A stretch of 64,000 bases of DNA from Albugo candida (lineage: Eukaryota > Oomycota > Peronosporomycetes > Albuginales > Albuginaceae): positions 124,001 through 188,000 of the forward strand of contig CAJNAR010000020.1 of assembly GCA_905220665.1 (NCBI GenBank), in the 5' to 3' direction. Shown here in pieces: positions 1 through 13,900 of this stretch. A program made the translations under genes and the position numbers. Numbering within the stretch: position 1 is the first letter of the stretch; each line of letters starts with the position of its first letter. Below the pieces are notes generated by a model. That model was not told where the DNA came from, did not search any database, and saw only the letters and a list, made by a program, of their open reading frames with translations.

Positions 1-2
1 CT

Positions 3-3000
3 GTTCTTGCGCTATACGCACTCGGTGATAAAAAGTCACCGTTTGCTCGGTCTCTGAGCGATCAAACCGATTTTTACTCGCTGGAACGCCATGGACACAC
101 TGTATCGAATATAGTTTTATTTTGTCGCCAACTGCTGCAGGAATTCGGCTTAGACAAAGTATATTATCTACAAATAATATACACATTTTTCATCAGTCTA
201 ATTGCTTCCTTTCTAGCGCCTTGTTGACTCCAATACGCTGTACGCTTTACTGTTGCAAAATTTGGAGCAATTTCCAATGACGCGATTGCATTCGGGACTC
301 ACATCATCTCCTTTCACGCTCAAAAGACAAGTACATGACACAGTATCATTCTTTCAAATGCTGGAATCTGCTGGAATTTTTCCTGAAGAGTACGTGAACT
401 ATGCGGTAAAAAGCTGTCAGAAAACAGAACAACAACATCATTTAGAGCATGCGGAGGGATACAAAATCTATCGACAAATTTTAGAGTCGAAAAATCTCAC
501 TTCGTGGTCTGGAATTGTGCTGGATGCATTGGGCGTTCTGAGATCGTGGAAAGATGTGGGCTTTTCTCTCTCTGAGTACTCGGATATCATCATTGACGAA
601 ATGGAAGAAATGAATCCGGCAAGCATTAAAGTTATCGCTGCTCTTATCCAACAGCCAACTATTCGATCCAGCGTGGCTTTTTGTCACGGAAGCTTCGAGA
701 ACAAACACCGGAATGACTTTCTATTGGCTCGGTACGCTACTTTGCATTGGTATTAGGCTGATTTCTCACTTTTTTATCTCAGTCTCGTAGCCAGCTCCGA
801 CGTTTCTGTGTATCAGCAGATTTTACAGAACAACGTACGATCCGAATTTTCACAATGTATTGCGACAAATACAATTCGTCTATTCTCAGCAAAGAATGTC
901 TTGAAATCCGATCTCTCGTCTTTGGAGAAATTGGAGAATTTCAAATGCCTGGAATTCGACTCACTTGCTGAAGAAGAGCTTTTCGTGGCCCAGAGTATAA
1001 AAGACAAACTTTCTGTCTGCAAACCAGCTGATATCGCGGTGGCTTGCCCAACTATCTCTGATGTCGCTCGTATGGAGCTCGTCTGCGAAGAAATGAACCT
1101 TCCGATCATCAGGAATACGAACAGAAATGGCGAGAATGGGTACCTATTACTTCAGGTAGCGACTATATATTCATGTCGGGTCTTTTAAAAAATTTTGATT
1201 CTGTAGCCTGGCGTGAGTCAAGTCTTCTCGATGCTCCAGATTCTCGCTGATCCATCTGATACGCACAGTCTTTACAATGTCCTCCGTTCCGATTACTTTG
1301 ATCTTTCTCCCGAATTGTTATCACAACTTCTCGTCGATGCTCACAAAACGCACAAGAGCTTACTCGCTTGGATACGAGAGCATGTGTCCGATCCAGTGAC
1401 TGGTAGCCTCACAACAGCTCAACCACTTGTAAAGATTGTGAAGATAATCGATACATTGCAGCCAATTTGTCATCAAAATCCGACAACTGAGATCGTTCAT
1501 CAGATCGTTCAAGCATTCGGTATCCAAACTCCTCTTTGATTCATTGAGCGCTCAATGTTCTCTTTAGATTTGTACGAAACCTTAGTCACACCGACGTGCC
1601 CAGAGGAGGAAGAAATGGCGATCAGCTTTTCCGGCTTTCTTCGAGAGATTGAGCTCGCACAAAATTGTGTGCAAAGCCCATTTATTCCATTTGTGGTGCC
1701 GTACTTGCGTCATCTCGGCGAAACCCGGCGGTCGGGCACCAGCGAGCCGGAATCAAACGATCAGTATATTCGTATTTTGCATTTTCCAAAAGCCTCAGTG
1801 TCGGAATTACAGGTAATGCTTCTCGTTTCCCGCATGTGCTCTCAACTCAAACGATTTGTGCAGTCGAAACATTTGTATTTTGTCGGAATGAGTGATCGAA
1901 AGTTTCCCGGAAGAATACGTCGTCTTGGAATTGAGTTTCCAGCCGATTTGATGGAAGATGTAAAGCATTCGCAAACGCGAAAAGAGTTTCTGGAAGAGCG
2001 TCAGTATACAATGTACAATGCATTGTCCATGGCCGCAGACTCGATTTCAATATCATTTGCTCAAAATGTCGTTCCTTCCGCAGAGAAAGAAAAGCCCAGT
2101 CGGTACGCTAAGAACCGCATACGCTCCACCACCTCTCTGACCTCTTGCGAGCAGCATCTTAGAGCCGATCTGGCCATCCAAAGCGTCTCCAGTACCGACT
2201 GCACCATCCAGTCCTTCAAGCGCTCCAGCTCTTGCGATGACATCAAAACCAGTGGAATTCAAGGCGTCCTACCAGCTCGATCACTTGTCATTCTCTCAGA
2301 TCGCAGAGTATCAACGATGCCCTCATCGATACTTTCTTCATCGAGTGCTCAACCTCTCTACGGATGACAATCCAGCTCTCACGTACGGCCGAGCTTTACA
2401 TGAAAGTATCGCGGCCTTTGCAGATTATGTACGAGAAAATCCATCGACAACAGATTCAGCCCAAAAAGAAGCAGAAAAAAGTGCAGTGGCCGCACTGACT
2501 CGCTCGTGGATAAAGGGCTCATTTGTGTCGGAAACACAAGCAACGCTTCTACTTGAGCAAGCCAACTCCGATTTGAGACTATTCATGAGCCATCATTACA
2601 CCAATCCAACAGAGATTCTACATGTGGAAGCTCCCTTCACGTTTCACGTTGTGGAAGCAGACGTCAACTTTCGTGGGATTTGGGATCGGATTGATTGTAA
2701 TCAGAGGAATGAGACTGTGATAAAGGAATTCAAGTCCAATGTCAGTCGAAAAAGTCGAAATGTTGCTCTGATGGCGAAAAAGAGCTTGCAATTACAGTTA
2801 TATGTCTTTGCATATCAGCGATTCTATGGGAATCTTCCGTCCGGCATCGAATTATCAATCATTGGAACGAAAGAGCGAGCACATGTGGCCGTCACCCAAG
2901 AAGACGAGTATGAGAAGAATATGATAAAGCTCATCAAAGAGACAGCCGATCAAATTCGAAAGCACGCGTTCCAACCGACTCCCTCGTTTGGAGAGTGTAT

Positions 3001-3043
3001 GATGTGCCCGTACTCGCGACGAATATGTCGTGCTCGCATCTGA
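3..3043 (+). CDS. UvrD/AddA-type DNA helicase fused to Fe-S PD-(D/E)XK nuclease (5' partial)
   Basis: Exons read as 3-158, 217-731, 783-1155, 1207-1519, 1568-1812, 1864-2102 and 2155-3043; all join in phase with GT-AG introns of 48-58 bases. The gene enters from the left edge, so the N-terminal Walker A is not visible. The helicase part shows the DE-containing motif IIIDEMEEM (about 597-623) and a late motif LYFVGMSDRKFPG. After a Pro/Ser/Ala-rich linker (about 2170-2240) a nuclease domain starts: SFSQIAEYQRCPHRY, an Asp in GIWDRID, the E-x-K pair in IKEFKS, and C-terminal CMMCPYSRRIC. One upstream Cys plus three C-terminal Cys is the iron-sulfur pattern of AddB/Cas4/Dna2 nucleases. This suggests a DNA repair helicase-nuclease. 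The intron at 1813-1863 is a multiple of three without stops, so it is easily missed. Confidence 0.8.
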
Positions 3044-3066
3044 TGTAAAGGAATCGCTGAACAGCT

Positions 3067-3210
3067 ATGAAATATCACAATGCTTCACCGTTTGATTGTA
3101 AATCTTTCTTGGCACTTTATCGTGATTCTGTGGCACTCACCTTCCGTCTACGTCCTGTGGCAGCCGATCGATTGACATGTAATCAAAAGTACAAGCATAT
3201 GTATTACTAG
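3067..3210 (+). CDS. possible 47-residue ORF, unknown
   Basis: An ATG-to-TAG frame of 48 codons lies in the gap between two convergent genes. It contains a coding-like stretch (SVALTFRLRPVAADR) but no family I recognise, and no clear splice partner. On the opposite strand a short ATG frame ends at a GTGAGT, so the true strand is uncertain. It may be 3' UTR of the helicase-nuclease gene. Confidence 0.15.
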   Translation: MKYHNASPFDCKSFLALYRDSVALTFRLRPVAADRLTCNQKYKHMYY

Positions 3211-3301
3211 AATCGAGATGGACGATCACTCAGCTTGACTACTCAATGTACCGCTCCAATAAGGCGGTTCTGGATCTTGTACGCTAGCGTTCCGGTCGAC
3301 A

Positions 3302-4378
3302 TCATCGCATGTTGGTGTAATCATGCACGTGCTGATGGACCGGTCTAAATCGTTGTTGATAAGGGGGATAAGGCGGAAGAGATGGCGAAGTTGGCATGTA
3401 GACACATGGAGCATTCATACTCCTGAAATTGGCCATTCCGCTTGCTTGGGCTTGCGTGCTGTGTGTAGTGGGTAAGGAGGTACCTGTGTGATGCTGCATG
3501 ACCAAACTTCGTGGGGATTGTGCCAATAACGTTTTCATCTCTGGTTCTTGCAAAAGTGTAGATATAAACTCCTCCATCACCAAATGCTCTTGTCTATCGT
3601 GCGTTTCATTGATCGACAAGGAAGTAGGCGGCGACAACGTCTCCGGAAGAATCGATAGACCTTTTGCTAATGTCTCAATCGATTGCAATGTTTCCGGTCC
3701 ATCCTTCACTTTCCAGTAAAAGTCTTGATCATTGCTTGCCATCACACTATCTACCGTTGGAAGAAATCTGGCAGTATCGAATCCAAGCGAGGTAGCTGTC
3801 CGAAGTAATTTGACATGATCGCTTCGCGTTCGCTTCCCTTGCTGATGCAGTAAATTGGAGTCACTCCGCCTTCTTTCAAGCACACGAGAGGTGCTGAGAG
3901 AACTTAAGCTTTTACTCTTACTGATCTCATCTATGTTAATTCTTCGTGATACTTTGAGCTTGTAACAATCAGCGGCCTTCATTCTTTCCAATTGATACTC
4001 TTGCAGCTCCGTATGAAGTCGAAGATGCGCCATAACTTCATCGTACCGCGCACTATCGAAAAGTTTACTGATTTCCGCGCGACGATTATGCTCATCTTCT
4101 TCCACTTTTCTGGCCAAATGCCACTGATCCGCTCCACAACTACAATGCTTTTGATCCGAGCCTCGATATCGGTACGGTAGACTCTCTGCAAGCGCATGAA
4201 CGGGAAGTGCGCATTCACAACATGGAAACATTTGTCTCGATCGAAATGTTCCAAGCCAATTGGATTTAAAGCGCGGAAACCAAAATCGATGATCGCGTGT
4301 TTTCTCAGGCCCATCACCGGCGTCATTGGAACGATACGCCGGGCCAATTTGACGAACAGCGTGATTTAGTTCCAGCAT
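3302..4378 (-). CDS. hypothetical protein, 358 residues
   Basis: One open frame from ATG at 4378 to TGA at 3302; the next in-frame ATG upstream is excluded by a TAA near 4394. I do not recognise a family. The N-terminal third carries cysteines (MFPCCECALP, then HCSCGAD) that could bind metal. A charged, probably helical segment follows (AEISKLFDSARYDEVMAHLR, then a Glu/Gln/Arg-rich part), then a Ser-rich stretch with SKSKSLSSLSTSRV, and a Pro/Tyr-rich tail (PTSPSLPPYPPYQQRF). The low-complexity middle suggests a regulatory or scaffold protein, but that is only inference. It is convergent with the helicase-nuclease gene. Confidence 0.6.
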   Translation of the reverse strand: MLELNHAVRQIGPAYRSNDAGDGPEKTRDHRFWFPRFKSNWLGTFRSRQMFPCCECALPVHALAESLPYRYRGSDQKHCSCGADQWHLARKVEEDEHNRRAEISKLFDSARYDEVMAHLRLHTELQEYQLERMKAADCYKLKVSRRINIDEISKSKSLSSLSTSRVLERRRSDSNLLHQQGKRTRSDHVKLLRTATSLGFDTARFLPTVDSVMASNDQDFYWKVKDGPETLQSIETLAKGLSILPETLSPPTSLSINETHDRQEHLVMEEFISTLLQEPEMKTLLAQSPRSLVMQHHTGTSLPTTHSTQAQASGMANFRSMNAPCVYMPTSPSLPPYPPYQQRFRPVHQHVHDYTNMR

Positions 4379-4988
4379 ATTTGTCAAAACAGAAGGATTT
4401 TAAGGGATTGCAATGTGACGTTGTGACTAGACGAAAGATGAACTTTAGCAAATTCAAGAAGTGGAAAAGCCACACCTAATGCTTGTACGACACTAACTAT
4501 TCGCGCGCATCGCTTTTCAGCAGATACCCTTCTTAAAACAGCTGTCATTGCGTCCGTAGAGCACGCGAAAACCTGCGTAACATCATATTCACGAAAGTAC
4601 AGTGACACTATATCTCTGATCGGGAAAAAAGATGCACTCCTTATCGACCGTCTGGATGGATTTGACGCACTCCTTATCGACCGTCTGGACGCACAAGTGT
4701 CGTATATCGACCTCTTCTACTGAACTCATAGATCGATGATCTGCAAATACTTGTCGTAGCACACTTTTAACACTCGGATCAGAAAAGATGACACTCCATC
4801 TGATCGCATCAAATGACTGGTTTAGAATGGAAGAGGACCTGTCACACATGACACTGTTTCGCGTGCTTTACGCCTCTCTATTGTGCATCCGACAGAAATG
4901 ACATGACAGAATAACGCATCATCACTTTATAAGAATTATAGAAAACCTACATGTCCTTTAGCAAATACTGTAGTCGCTATTTCACCCT
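4379..4988. other. gap between hypothetical gene and dynein; weak ORFs
   Basis: About 600 bases without a convincing gene. A minus-strand frame at 4589-4849 (ATG at 4849, 86 codons) is possible but has no recognisable domain. It contains a 33-base tandem duplication (about 4634-4699) that repeats QTVDKEC. I could not join it to flanking exons. Confidence 0.3.
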
Positions 4989-7900
4989 TCAGACAATGTC
5001 CATAATAAGTGCTACACCTGCCAGCACCCAACGCGCAGAAACAGATTTAGTCTTCATTTGTGCCGAAAACACGTATGTGGGACCTCGGGACTCGGTCTTG
5101 TAGCAAGGGCACCAATACGACCCTTTTGTGTCGAGTTTTTCCGCCGCGATAGCCTTACAATTGATAACGGGCATGGGGCAATACATTTCTTTAGGATGCG
5201 ATTTATCGATTGTGTTGTTCTGTGCGTCCCATCGAGCGCCCATCAACGAGAGACCGTGGATGTATGCTCCATCACGCGAAGGAGCGTCAATTTCAATGTT
5301 TTTTCGCTTCAGCACATCTGTCTGAATCACGAGTTTGTCAAGCTCCCACTGATTTTTTTGAGCTGTTACTTGCATGATCGCTGTCAGGAACGACTGGGGA
5401 TTGATCATACCCGATATCCAAGTCACTCGAGGGATTTCAGACGGATTTTGTGTCCATTCTTCCAATTGCTGGAGACGCTGTTCGAGATTGACAAGCCAGG
5501 ATCCTAATGGACGTAACGAAGGGTATGCGAATTTTTCCCAGGATTTCGGGACGCGATCGAGGAAAAGAGAATCCTGGACTGCTTCCATAGCGTCTGAAAT
5601 CGTCAGCTCCCCAGCAAAACCGAGTTGTAGCTCGCTAAGCGATCGTGTGATCTCAGCCAGTAACACGTTCATTGCATCACATTCCTGTAAAAATACATTC
5701 TGATACGGCCCCATATCCTCCAAATTTCGTATAATGTCGTCACAATCGAATTTCTTCTCGCCAACTCGCGAAATGATCATTTCCGCAGCCGTTTTGGCGA
5801 CCTCTAAAGGACTCATTGTGCTGTCGCCTGAAGCAGCATCGCGAGGCTGCAGCTCCATCAGAGTTTGGAATAGAGTGTCACTCTGCGTCGTACGAAAGTT
5901 GATTTCTGCATTCGGATGCAAACCAAACGCCAGTGGTGAGTCCGTCTTGAGCTCTGTCTCAATGTGCTCGAGATATTTGTCGTAGGAGGATGGGGAGATC
6001 GACATGAATGAAGGCCCTTTTTCATCGACAATGAATGGGAACATCTCCATCTCATCCAAAAGCTCGTCACGCATGTAGAAATCCAAATACGTATTGGCAA
6101 GAAGTCGGTCGAAATCATTCACAATGTGACCTCCATACATAATCTCTCCGAAAATGTACTTGAGATCCGCCCAGGGGATTTTCCCACCTGCAGAATTGTC
6201 CATGTAATTCTGCAGACAAATCGCCGAGTCTCGCAAGTCTCCAAGCGAGAATGGATACATCATATTGAATCCAAGCGGTCCGTACATTTTCCGTTCCATC
6301 AGCACAGCGTGGAAATGGCACAAACCGAAAAGAATCGATTTGATTTTACCTTCCGCTTCTTCGATGTAATCCTTTGGAAAGCTCACAAATGCACGTTTTA
6401 AATTGGCTTTCAGTCCGCTTGGTGGCTCATTCGTAAGTTTGATACAGCGATTAAGGACTCCAATTGGAATCGCGTTGCTCGGATCCGATGTGAGGAACAG
6501 ACGGAATGCTTTATGGGATCCTTCCAACGCGAATTCATCGAGCTTTTTCTCTAAAAGGACCAGCCAGCGAGGCATCAGATGGATATTATTTAAAATGACC
6601 CAATGACCACTACGATGAGCGACTTCGAGTCGATCCATTGCGTAGATATCCTGACCTTGGCCCATCGATACATTGTGATACGAAACACCGCGCTCAAAGC
6701 CGTATTTGACACTCAATTTATCGACTCCTGCGACCACATCGGCTCCAGGCGATAGAATGAAATACAACGGTGTCGATGGAGTCGAGTCCGAGTACGCGCT
6801 GTCCATGACTTGAATCGAATTAAGAGCTGAATCACAGTCGCAATAATTACTTCCATTCGGAAGCACACGACGGATAAACTCACTCATTGCGACTGTCACA
6901 CGATCGCGTCGAAGACAACGCACAACCAAAAGCTTCAGAAAAGGAGTTCGATCCAGCGTTGCCCAGTCAAGAGGAAGCTTTTCGGATTCAGGCGTTGGAT
7001 GATTGTACCATTCACGAAATCGAGAAGAAGCTTCTTTCATATCTTGTGGAAGCTTTGCAAATTCTTCGAGTTGAGCTAACGCATTGATCCCAATCCATTG
7101 CGAAGTCGGTAGCCATTCAATGGGATTTTGGTCTCCTTCAGAATCATTTGCTGAAAACTTTTTTGGACCGCGTACGAGGAACTGCATATACGAATCGGGA
7201 ACACGTACATCATCCCCGAGAATTCCTCTTTGCATGAGATTGAATGTGAGCTGACAGAGGAATATGAGTTTATGAGCTTCGAAAAGGCCTCGAGAGACCC
7301 ACGTATATGTGGTTAATCGCAAGGATTCTCGAAGATTGGACACTCTTTCCTGCTGTTTGTCACTGGGAAGCGCTCGATCAATGGCGTTGTAAAAGAACGT
7401 AATGAATGAATCCAACGAGTAGCGATACATATGATCAATGGCGCTCAGTGTTGTAAGAAGAAAGTAGAGCATGGCTCCCTCTGCAGCCACGGGACGATAC
7501 CACTCTCTTGTTGTGTTGATGATAATCTCCGTCTCCTGATTCCTCTTCACAGATATGGAGATATCGGTAGCCTTCTTCTTAGTCTCTTCCAACGACTCGA
7601 TCAATGGAACATCGCTCAGAATATCGTCAGGAGCATTCGCAAGTCTTTCCAGCAACTGATCTTCCAACTCGACCAAATCGATCTTGAATTTCTGAAAGGC
7701 GACCACGAGCTCTTGTTTTTGTCGCTCGAGTTCAGGCTGTTCTTTTTTGACAACTTTCTCCAGCAATTGATCCTCGAGACCGCTCTCCGTAGCGATAAAG
7801 TTGATCAGTGTGCATTGAGCAGCGATTTCTGGCTTGTAGTGTGGATTCGATAGCTTTGTTTGAAGGTACATGAAAAAGTTGAGATCGTATTGCACTTCTT

Positions 7901-10900
7901 CTCCGGCTAACTTCAGGTACAAGCTCGTCGAGGATCCACCCTTTTTGTACACAGCCCGACCGAGCACAGGATCGAGTGTTGGATCGATTTCCTCGCTTAT
8001 ATTCTCAATGATGACCACAGATCCATTCACGATAGCACTTTCCATCTTCCGTAACCACCCGTGCTGACTCAATTGCAACACAATCAAATTCCGATCCTTT
8101 TCTTTCTCACGAAGCCATTTGATTCCTTGCAGCTGAGGATCAATCACCAGAGGCCATCGCTTGCAACTTGTGATAATCGCTCCATTTTCGATCGAAATTC
8201 GATCCGCAGGAAGTCCATCACTCATCATTTTCGCATTTTTACCTTCTGTGGTCAATAGAGAGAGTGGATCGATACCGTCCGTGATTGGAATCCCTTTGGC
8301 TACGAGATCTGGAAACCATTTTTGCTGCCACAATTCCTTCCGCACAGTCTGATCGAATGCGCCGATATAGGACACAAATGCCGCTGCCAGCAATGAATTA
8401 CCAACAACCATCACACCCGAATGCTTGAGCTGCTCAATTTCGATTCCCCAACGCTCATTCTCACTCGCAAGTCCATTCACAAGCTTTCCAGCCAGCGCTA
8501 AACGATTCTCGCACGATTCTTTCATCTGTTCGACTTTGAGTTTTTCTTCCGTGGCTTGACGTAACGTATTCTCAAGCACTTCCAATCGCTTTTGCACCTC
8601 TGCAACTTGACTCATCGCACGTGCCAATTGGTCTTCGGCCTCCTCTTTCTTCTTCTTAGAAGCTTCCAGCGAATCCATCAGTGGCTTCACGCGTACATAG
8701 ATGCGATTAAACGTGTAAATATTGACGACCCACGAGCATAAATTCGCAGCAGCCGATGATTTAGATGCCATTTTCTCAGCTGTAAACTCTGGATCAGCTA
8801 CTAACGGCTCAATACGTGCGATATCAGCCTCGGGAATGTCTTCGCCTTTGAATTCTTTAAGTGCATCCAAGAAAGCCCCAGCATTATTCATCATCTTTTT
8901 CGCTCGATCCCATTTATGATTCTTATATTCTTTTTCCACCAGAATCAAGCACGCTTTCGTCACATTATCCACACCGGCTGGAGGCTTTGGCAGAGATTTC
9001 AGTTCCGTAATTGCTGGTTTCGACAGACAATCTACCGCCGAGGCCGCAGCATCCATCGCAGGCTTGGCCTGACTCAATTCCTTCTCTGCTTGAGCAGCTA
9101 ATTCCGCTGCAGCTGCACTCGCCGCTTCCGCTTTCTGCTTCTCTTTATTCGCGTAATCCTGCTGGACCTCAGCTGCGGCTTTTTCTCGACCCATTTGCTC
9201 TAAAAGCTGATCCGTAGACGCTTGTTTCTCCGCAACTTTAAGCATCGTGTGCTTGAGATCGACCTGTAATTCTGCCACATCCGCTGCCGTCTTTCGAAGT
9301 GTGGAAAGCCCGTCATCCAAACGCGTAATCTGTTTTTGTATCTCTGCTTTTTTCGCTTGCAGGAGAATCTCATAAAACGAAATAAGCTCTAAAAACGATT
9401 TCGGTGTCACGTAATTGTACCGCCGCTGTGTCTCATAATACTTTTTGCTCATTTCCGTCACAGAGATATGCACATCGGCCATGTGGTTAGCGAGACTGTC
9501 CTGTAATCGCGGGGCTTCCGGGTCATTCGCTTGCTCGGGGATGAGGTCGGGAATTTTCTCCAAAAAGCTCGTTGCGACTCGGACAAGTGCATCACGAGGC
9601 CACGGATGAAACCAATCGATTACAGCACAATTGATCAAGCCTGGGAATCGTCTTGCTCGGATTCGAAACACTGCTCCAACAGGTGAGAAGCACATAATGA
9701 TCCGGAAATTGTTTTGTACACGCTCAAGTAAGAATTCCATCAGTGCGTCCAACGTGTCTGGAACACCATTCGCCTTTGCTTCATTACGCAGACTACCCAG
9801 CACGCCATCCAAATCTTCCTTGGCAAAGAGATCGGGGATCCAGCCGGAAGATAGCATGTCGTTGATATACACGAGGAACCGCTCATTCACAATTTGTGAA
9901 TCGGTCACCAGGAACACTGTGGGGATCCCTTGAACCCCAGCAGCTTTGATCATTTCCTGCAAGCTTTCTTTAAAGTCTTCGATTCGAACATTCGATGTGA
10001 TTGCCAATTGTCGTACGTCAAAGCCGCAAATATGAGCTGCGAGCCTCGAAAGCGATTGTTTCCCACTCCCACCGACTCCAATAAGCATTGCATTTCCACC
10101 TGGATTCCCGATAATTCGCACAATTCGCGTGACATGTTCCATGGCGTTGTCAAAAAGCTCTAATTTCATCATCGAATACTTGGAATTATAATCTTCCAAT
10201 TGCTCCATTAACACCTTATTGAGCTGCTTCATAGAGCTCACAGCCGTATAGCTTTTCTCGGAGCCTACGGGAGGCGATGCAAAGTCTGTAAAGATATTCA
10301 CAAAGGGAACTTCCACAGCATCTCCAAACAATACGCTGAGATCGACGTCCCCGGGCAAAAGCTTCTTCGCAAGCTCGCGAATGTGTCGATGGAATTTCGC
10401 AATGTCGTCCTCGTTGATAAGTCGATCACAAAACACTCGAGTGGCTTCATGGACCCACAATGTGGCAAATGATATCGTTGTTATAAAGTTCTCAGGACGA
10501 CTTCGAGTGAGTCCTTGAAAGATATTGGAAATCTCGCGCATGTTCCAATTGTACACAAACTTTGTTGCACTCGGAAGGAATTTCGATACCATTTCTTCAT
10601 GCAAAAGGATGGAGAGATTCACAAAGACTTCCGAGGCTTCCGTGATGGCCGATGAAAAGGATCCGTAAGAGCCATTTTCACCGATGAGATGACCACGCAA
10701 GATCGAGTTATAAATCGTTCGTAAATCCTCTCGACTCGGCATCAAGCACGAAAAAATTGCGTAATGCCTTTGAAGTCGTTCGTCGATGAGAAACGACCCG
10801 GCAGTTGGATTCATCGCCGAAAGGAATTGTACGTCGACAATCTCTTTCCGAAATCCCAAATCTGTCCGATCGAAAATCGTTTTATAATCCAAATGCTGTC

Positions 10901-13900
10901 GTAAAAGCGCCAAGGCATTTTGTGTCCCGTACGTCTCCACAAACGGAAGATTGAGATCATCGATAAAGTAAATCAATCGCTTGGTCGCTGGAGGTCCAAA
11001 CATACGTCCGGAACGCTTATCGATCGGAGACTCGAGCTGTTGCTGTAGCTTGAAGGAATCCGTGTAGTAATTCATATTGATGATCGAATGTATCATTCCT
11101 TCGTCTATTTCGCGGAGGTATTTCTTCAGAATCGTTGTTTTTCCTGTTCCACTGCCACCCACCAACATAGCCGGACGCTGGCGAGAGACTAACGTATCGA
11201 TAAGGAATCGGATACGAACAGTGTCCATCGTCGACACGACGATCGCATTGAATGGGCTGTCGTGTTGTCCGATGCATTGAGGCACATACTTTGGCACTTT
11301 AGCAGACCAATGCTCCAAATCGTTTGTCTCGGCGTTGTAAAAGTAATCAAAGCATAAGCCTTCCTTCGGGTACCGAATGCCTGTCGTTGTCGTACTGGAG
11401 CTCGTATTCGACGTAGCGGGCGCTGATGAAGTAGCTGTTCCACTACTTCTTGTACCGCTGGAGCCTTCCGAAAGAGAAGAAAACATCGACATCCAAAGCT
11501 CATGAAAGTTTTTACGATAATCCACACTTTTATCCGTCGTCAGGGGTCCACCAAACGCCCACGTCGCACAGAATACAAACACCACTTCCACGACTTCCTG
11601 TGTCTTCTTCTCGGGCACAAGTAGCGGTAAAAGTCCTTCCAATAAGTAGCAAATCGTAGACACCTGATTGATCAATCGAACGGGAACCACTTGCTTGAAG
11701 CCTTTACGCATTATATCGGCTACAGGATCCACATACTTTTCAAAAAGAACGGGTAAGAAGGTCTTCTCAGCTTCATCCGATCGATCCGCGATCCACGATT
11801 CCACAAAAGGCCTCCATCCAATGTCCGTCTCGTTGATGTAGAGGATCCCTGCACGCGATACGGTCGCAGGTGTCGCGTTCTTTAACGAATTGATTTCGAA
11901 TACCATTCGCATTGCATTACTCAATGGAATCCTCTCATTAGAAACCAGCGTCAAGACTTTATTATCGTCCATGACCGTGTTCATCGACTCGATCCATACG
12001 GCGTCAATGTCTCCGTCGAGCACGACCCATTTATACGTCTGTGACTCGGAGAAGCCTTGTTCTGCGTAGTTTTTCGACATTCCTCGCATGATGATCGATA
12101 ACACTCCATCTTTCCAGTCTTTCGACAGCGTCATGTACCCATACAGCTCGTCGGAAGTCACTGCTTTGGGATTCAATGTCTCATACACACATACTTTCTT
12201 CTCCTTGTCGAGATTCCAACATTTTGCCAAGGTCTGCCACGTCGTTGTCTTGGCGCATCCCGCGGGACCCAAAAGCATCACCGAATGACGAACATCGATA
12301 AGCTCTTGCAATTGACACACTTTGAGCACGAAGCTGTCTTCATGCTGGAGATTGTGCTGTTTGCATACAGTGACGCATTTTTCTTTGAGAGTTGCATTCA
12401 CTTTCGGAAGCACTTCTGTTCCAATGAATAAATCTTTGATAAGTCGTAAGAAAATCGGTGTGTCGTGATGCGGGATCTTGGGCGTGTTAAAGTCTCGCAG
12501 CGCACGCATCAGCACTTTGTCTTCGTGGACGTCAGGCTCTGCTCGTTTCAAGATCCCCGCCACGCGTAAGACAGATTTCACAGCGCGTAGACCCCAATCG
12601 TAATGGAATTGTTTCGATAAGAGCTCACCACTCAGCTGATACAGCGTCACGAATTTGATGGCTAGCGTTCGGGCTTGCTGGAAGCCTTCGGACATGAGCA
12701 TGTTTTCGCAAATTGGCCTAAGATCAGGTCGTATCATTGCACACGAACGGAATAAGACTTTAAGGTTCTCTGGAAGCTCTGTCCTCCCCGCGTACCCGGG
12801 ATTCATCGTGATAAAGAATCCGCATGTTGGAATGAGAGTGATGCGATCGGATGCGCCCATAAACTCGAATTCCCCGACCACAACCGGTGGTGTTCCTGCG
12901 GGAAGACTCTGATACTTTGTCTCGCGATTCGAAGGAATCGCATGGAACACAATAGCGTCCTGCACGCACTTGACTTGTGTCGCTACGACGCTCAAGACCT
13001 CGATATTGATCCGATTGAATTCATCAAAGCATCCCCACGTTCCTGTCTGACAAAGACCACGAAATATATCAGCCATTGTCTGGTAATTCATCTGATCCGA
13101 GCAATTGAATACGTAACAGCAGAGAGCCATTGCTCGCGCCAAATCTTTTGTCGTCTCTGTCTTTCCCGTTCCAGCAGGTCCCGCTGGAGCTCCACCGAGG
13201 AATAAACGTAAGGCCATTGTAAGTGTGATATAACATCGATCCGTGAGCGGAGTAATGACCAAACGACCCGTATTCCCAATCCATTCGTACGAGTATTTCG
13301 ATCGAAAGTCTGTGATACGAATATCAACGTCCAAAGACTCGGGTCGCCAGATGAATCGTAATTGCTGCTGCCATAGAAAACTCAATGGACCTTCGACCTT
13401 TTCATCGACTAAACGTTTGACCACGTCTCTGGAATGCACGTCGAGTGTGATGAGAGCGATGATTTTGCATCGATCCGGGTCGCTGAGATTCCCCAGCACG
13501 AGATTGATAAGCTGTTCGAGACGATGATTACATGTCGATAAATACCGTTTCACAGCATCTTCCTGTCCATTCTCGTACTCTTCCAATGCCATTTCCGTCT
13601 CCTCTGTCCAGTAAATCTGTGTGGCATTCAATACGACCTGAGCAGGATACTCAAAAAGCCATTGATGACGAGGTTTATCGACATCCCAATTAGCAGCCGA
13701 TTCCATCGCTTCCTGCATTTCTTTCTTGATGGAATATCGCATGACTTCTGTGAGCTCATTAAGCCATACTTCGACTGCTCCCGACATGACAAATGGACAC
13801 GATAGCTGCATTATTTCCTGATCCTTGGCGATCATCGCAGTTGCGACATTGCCCGAGTCGTTTTCAAACACCAAATCACAAAGGGAGTCGTAACAATCGC

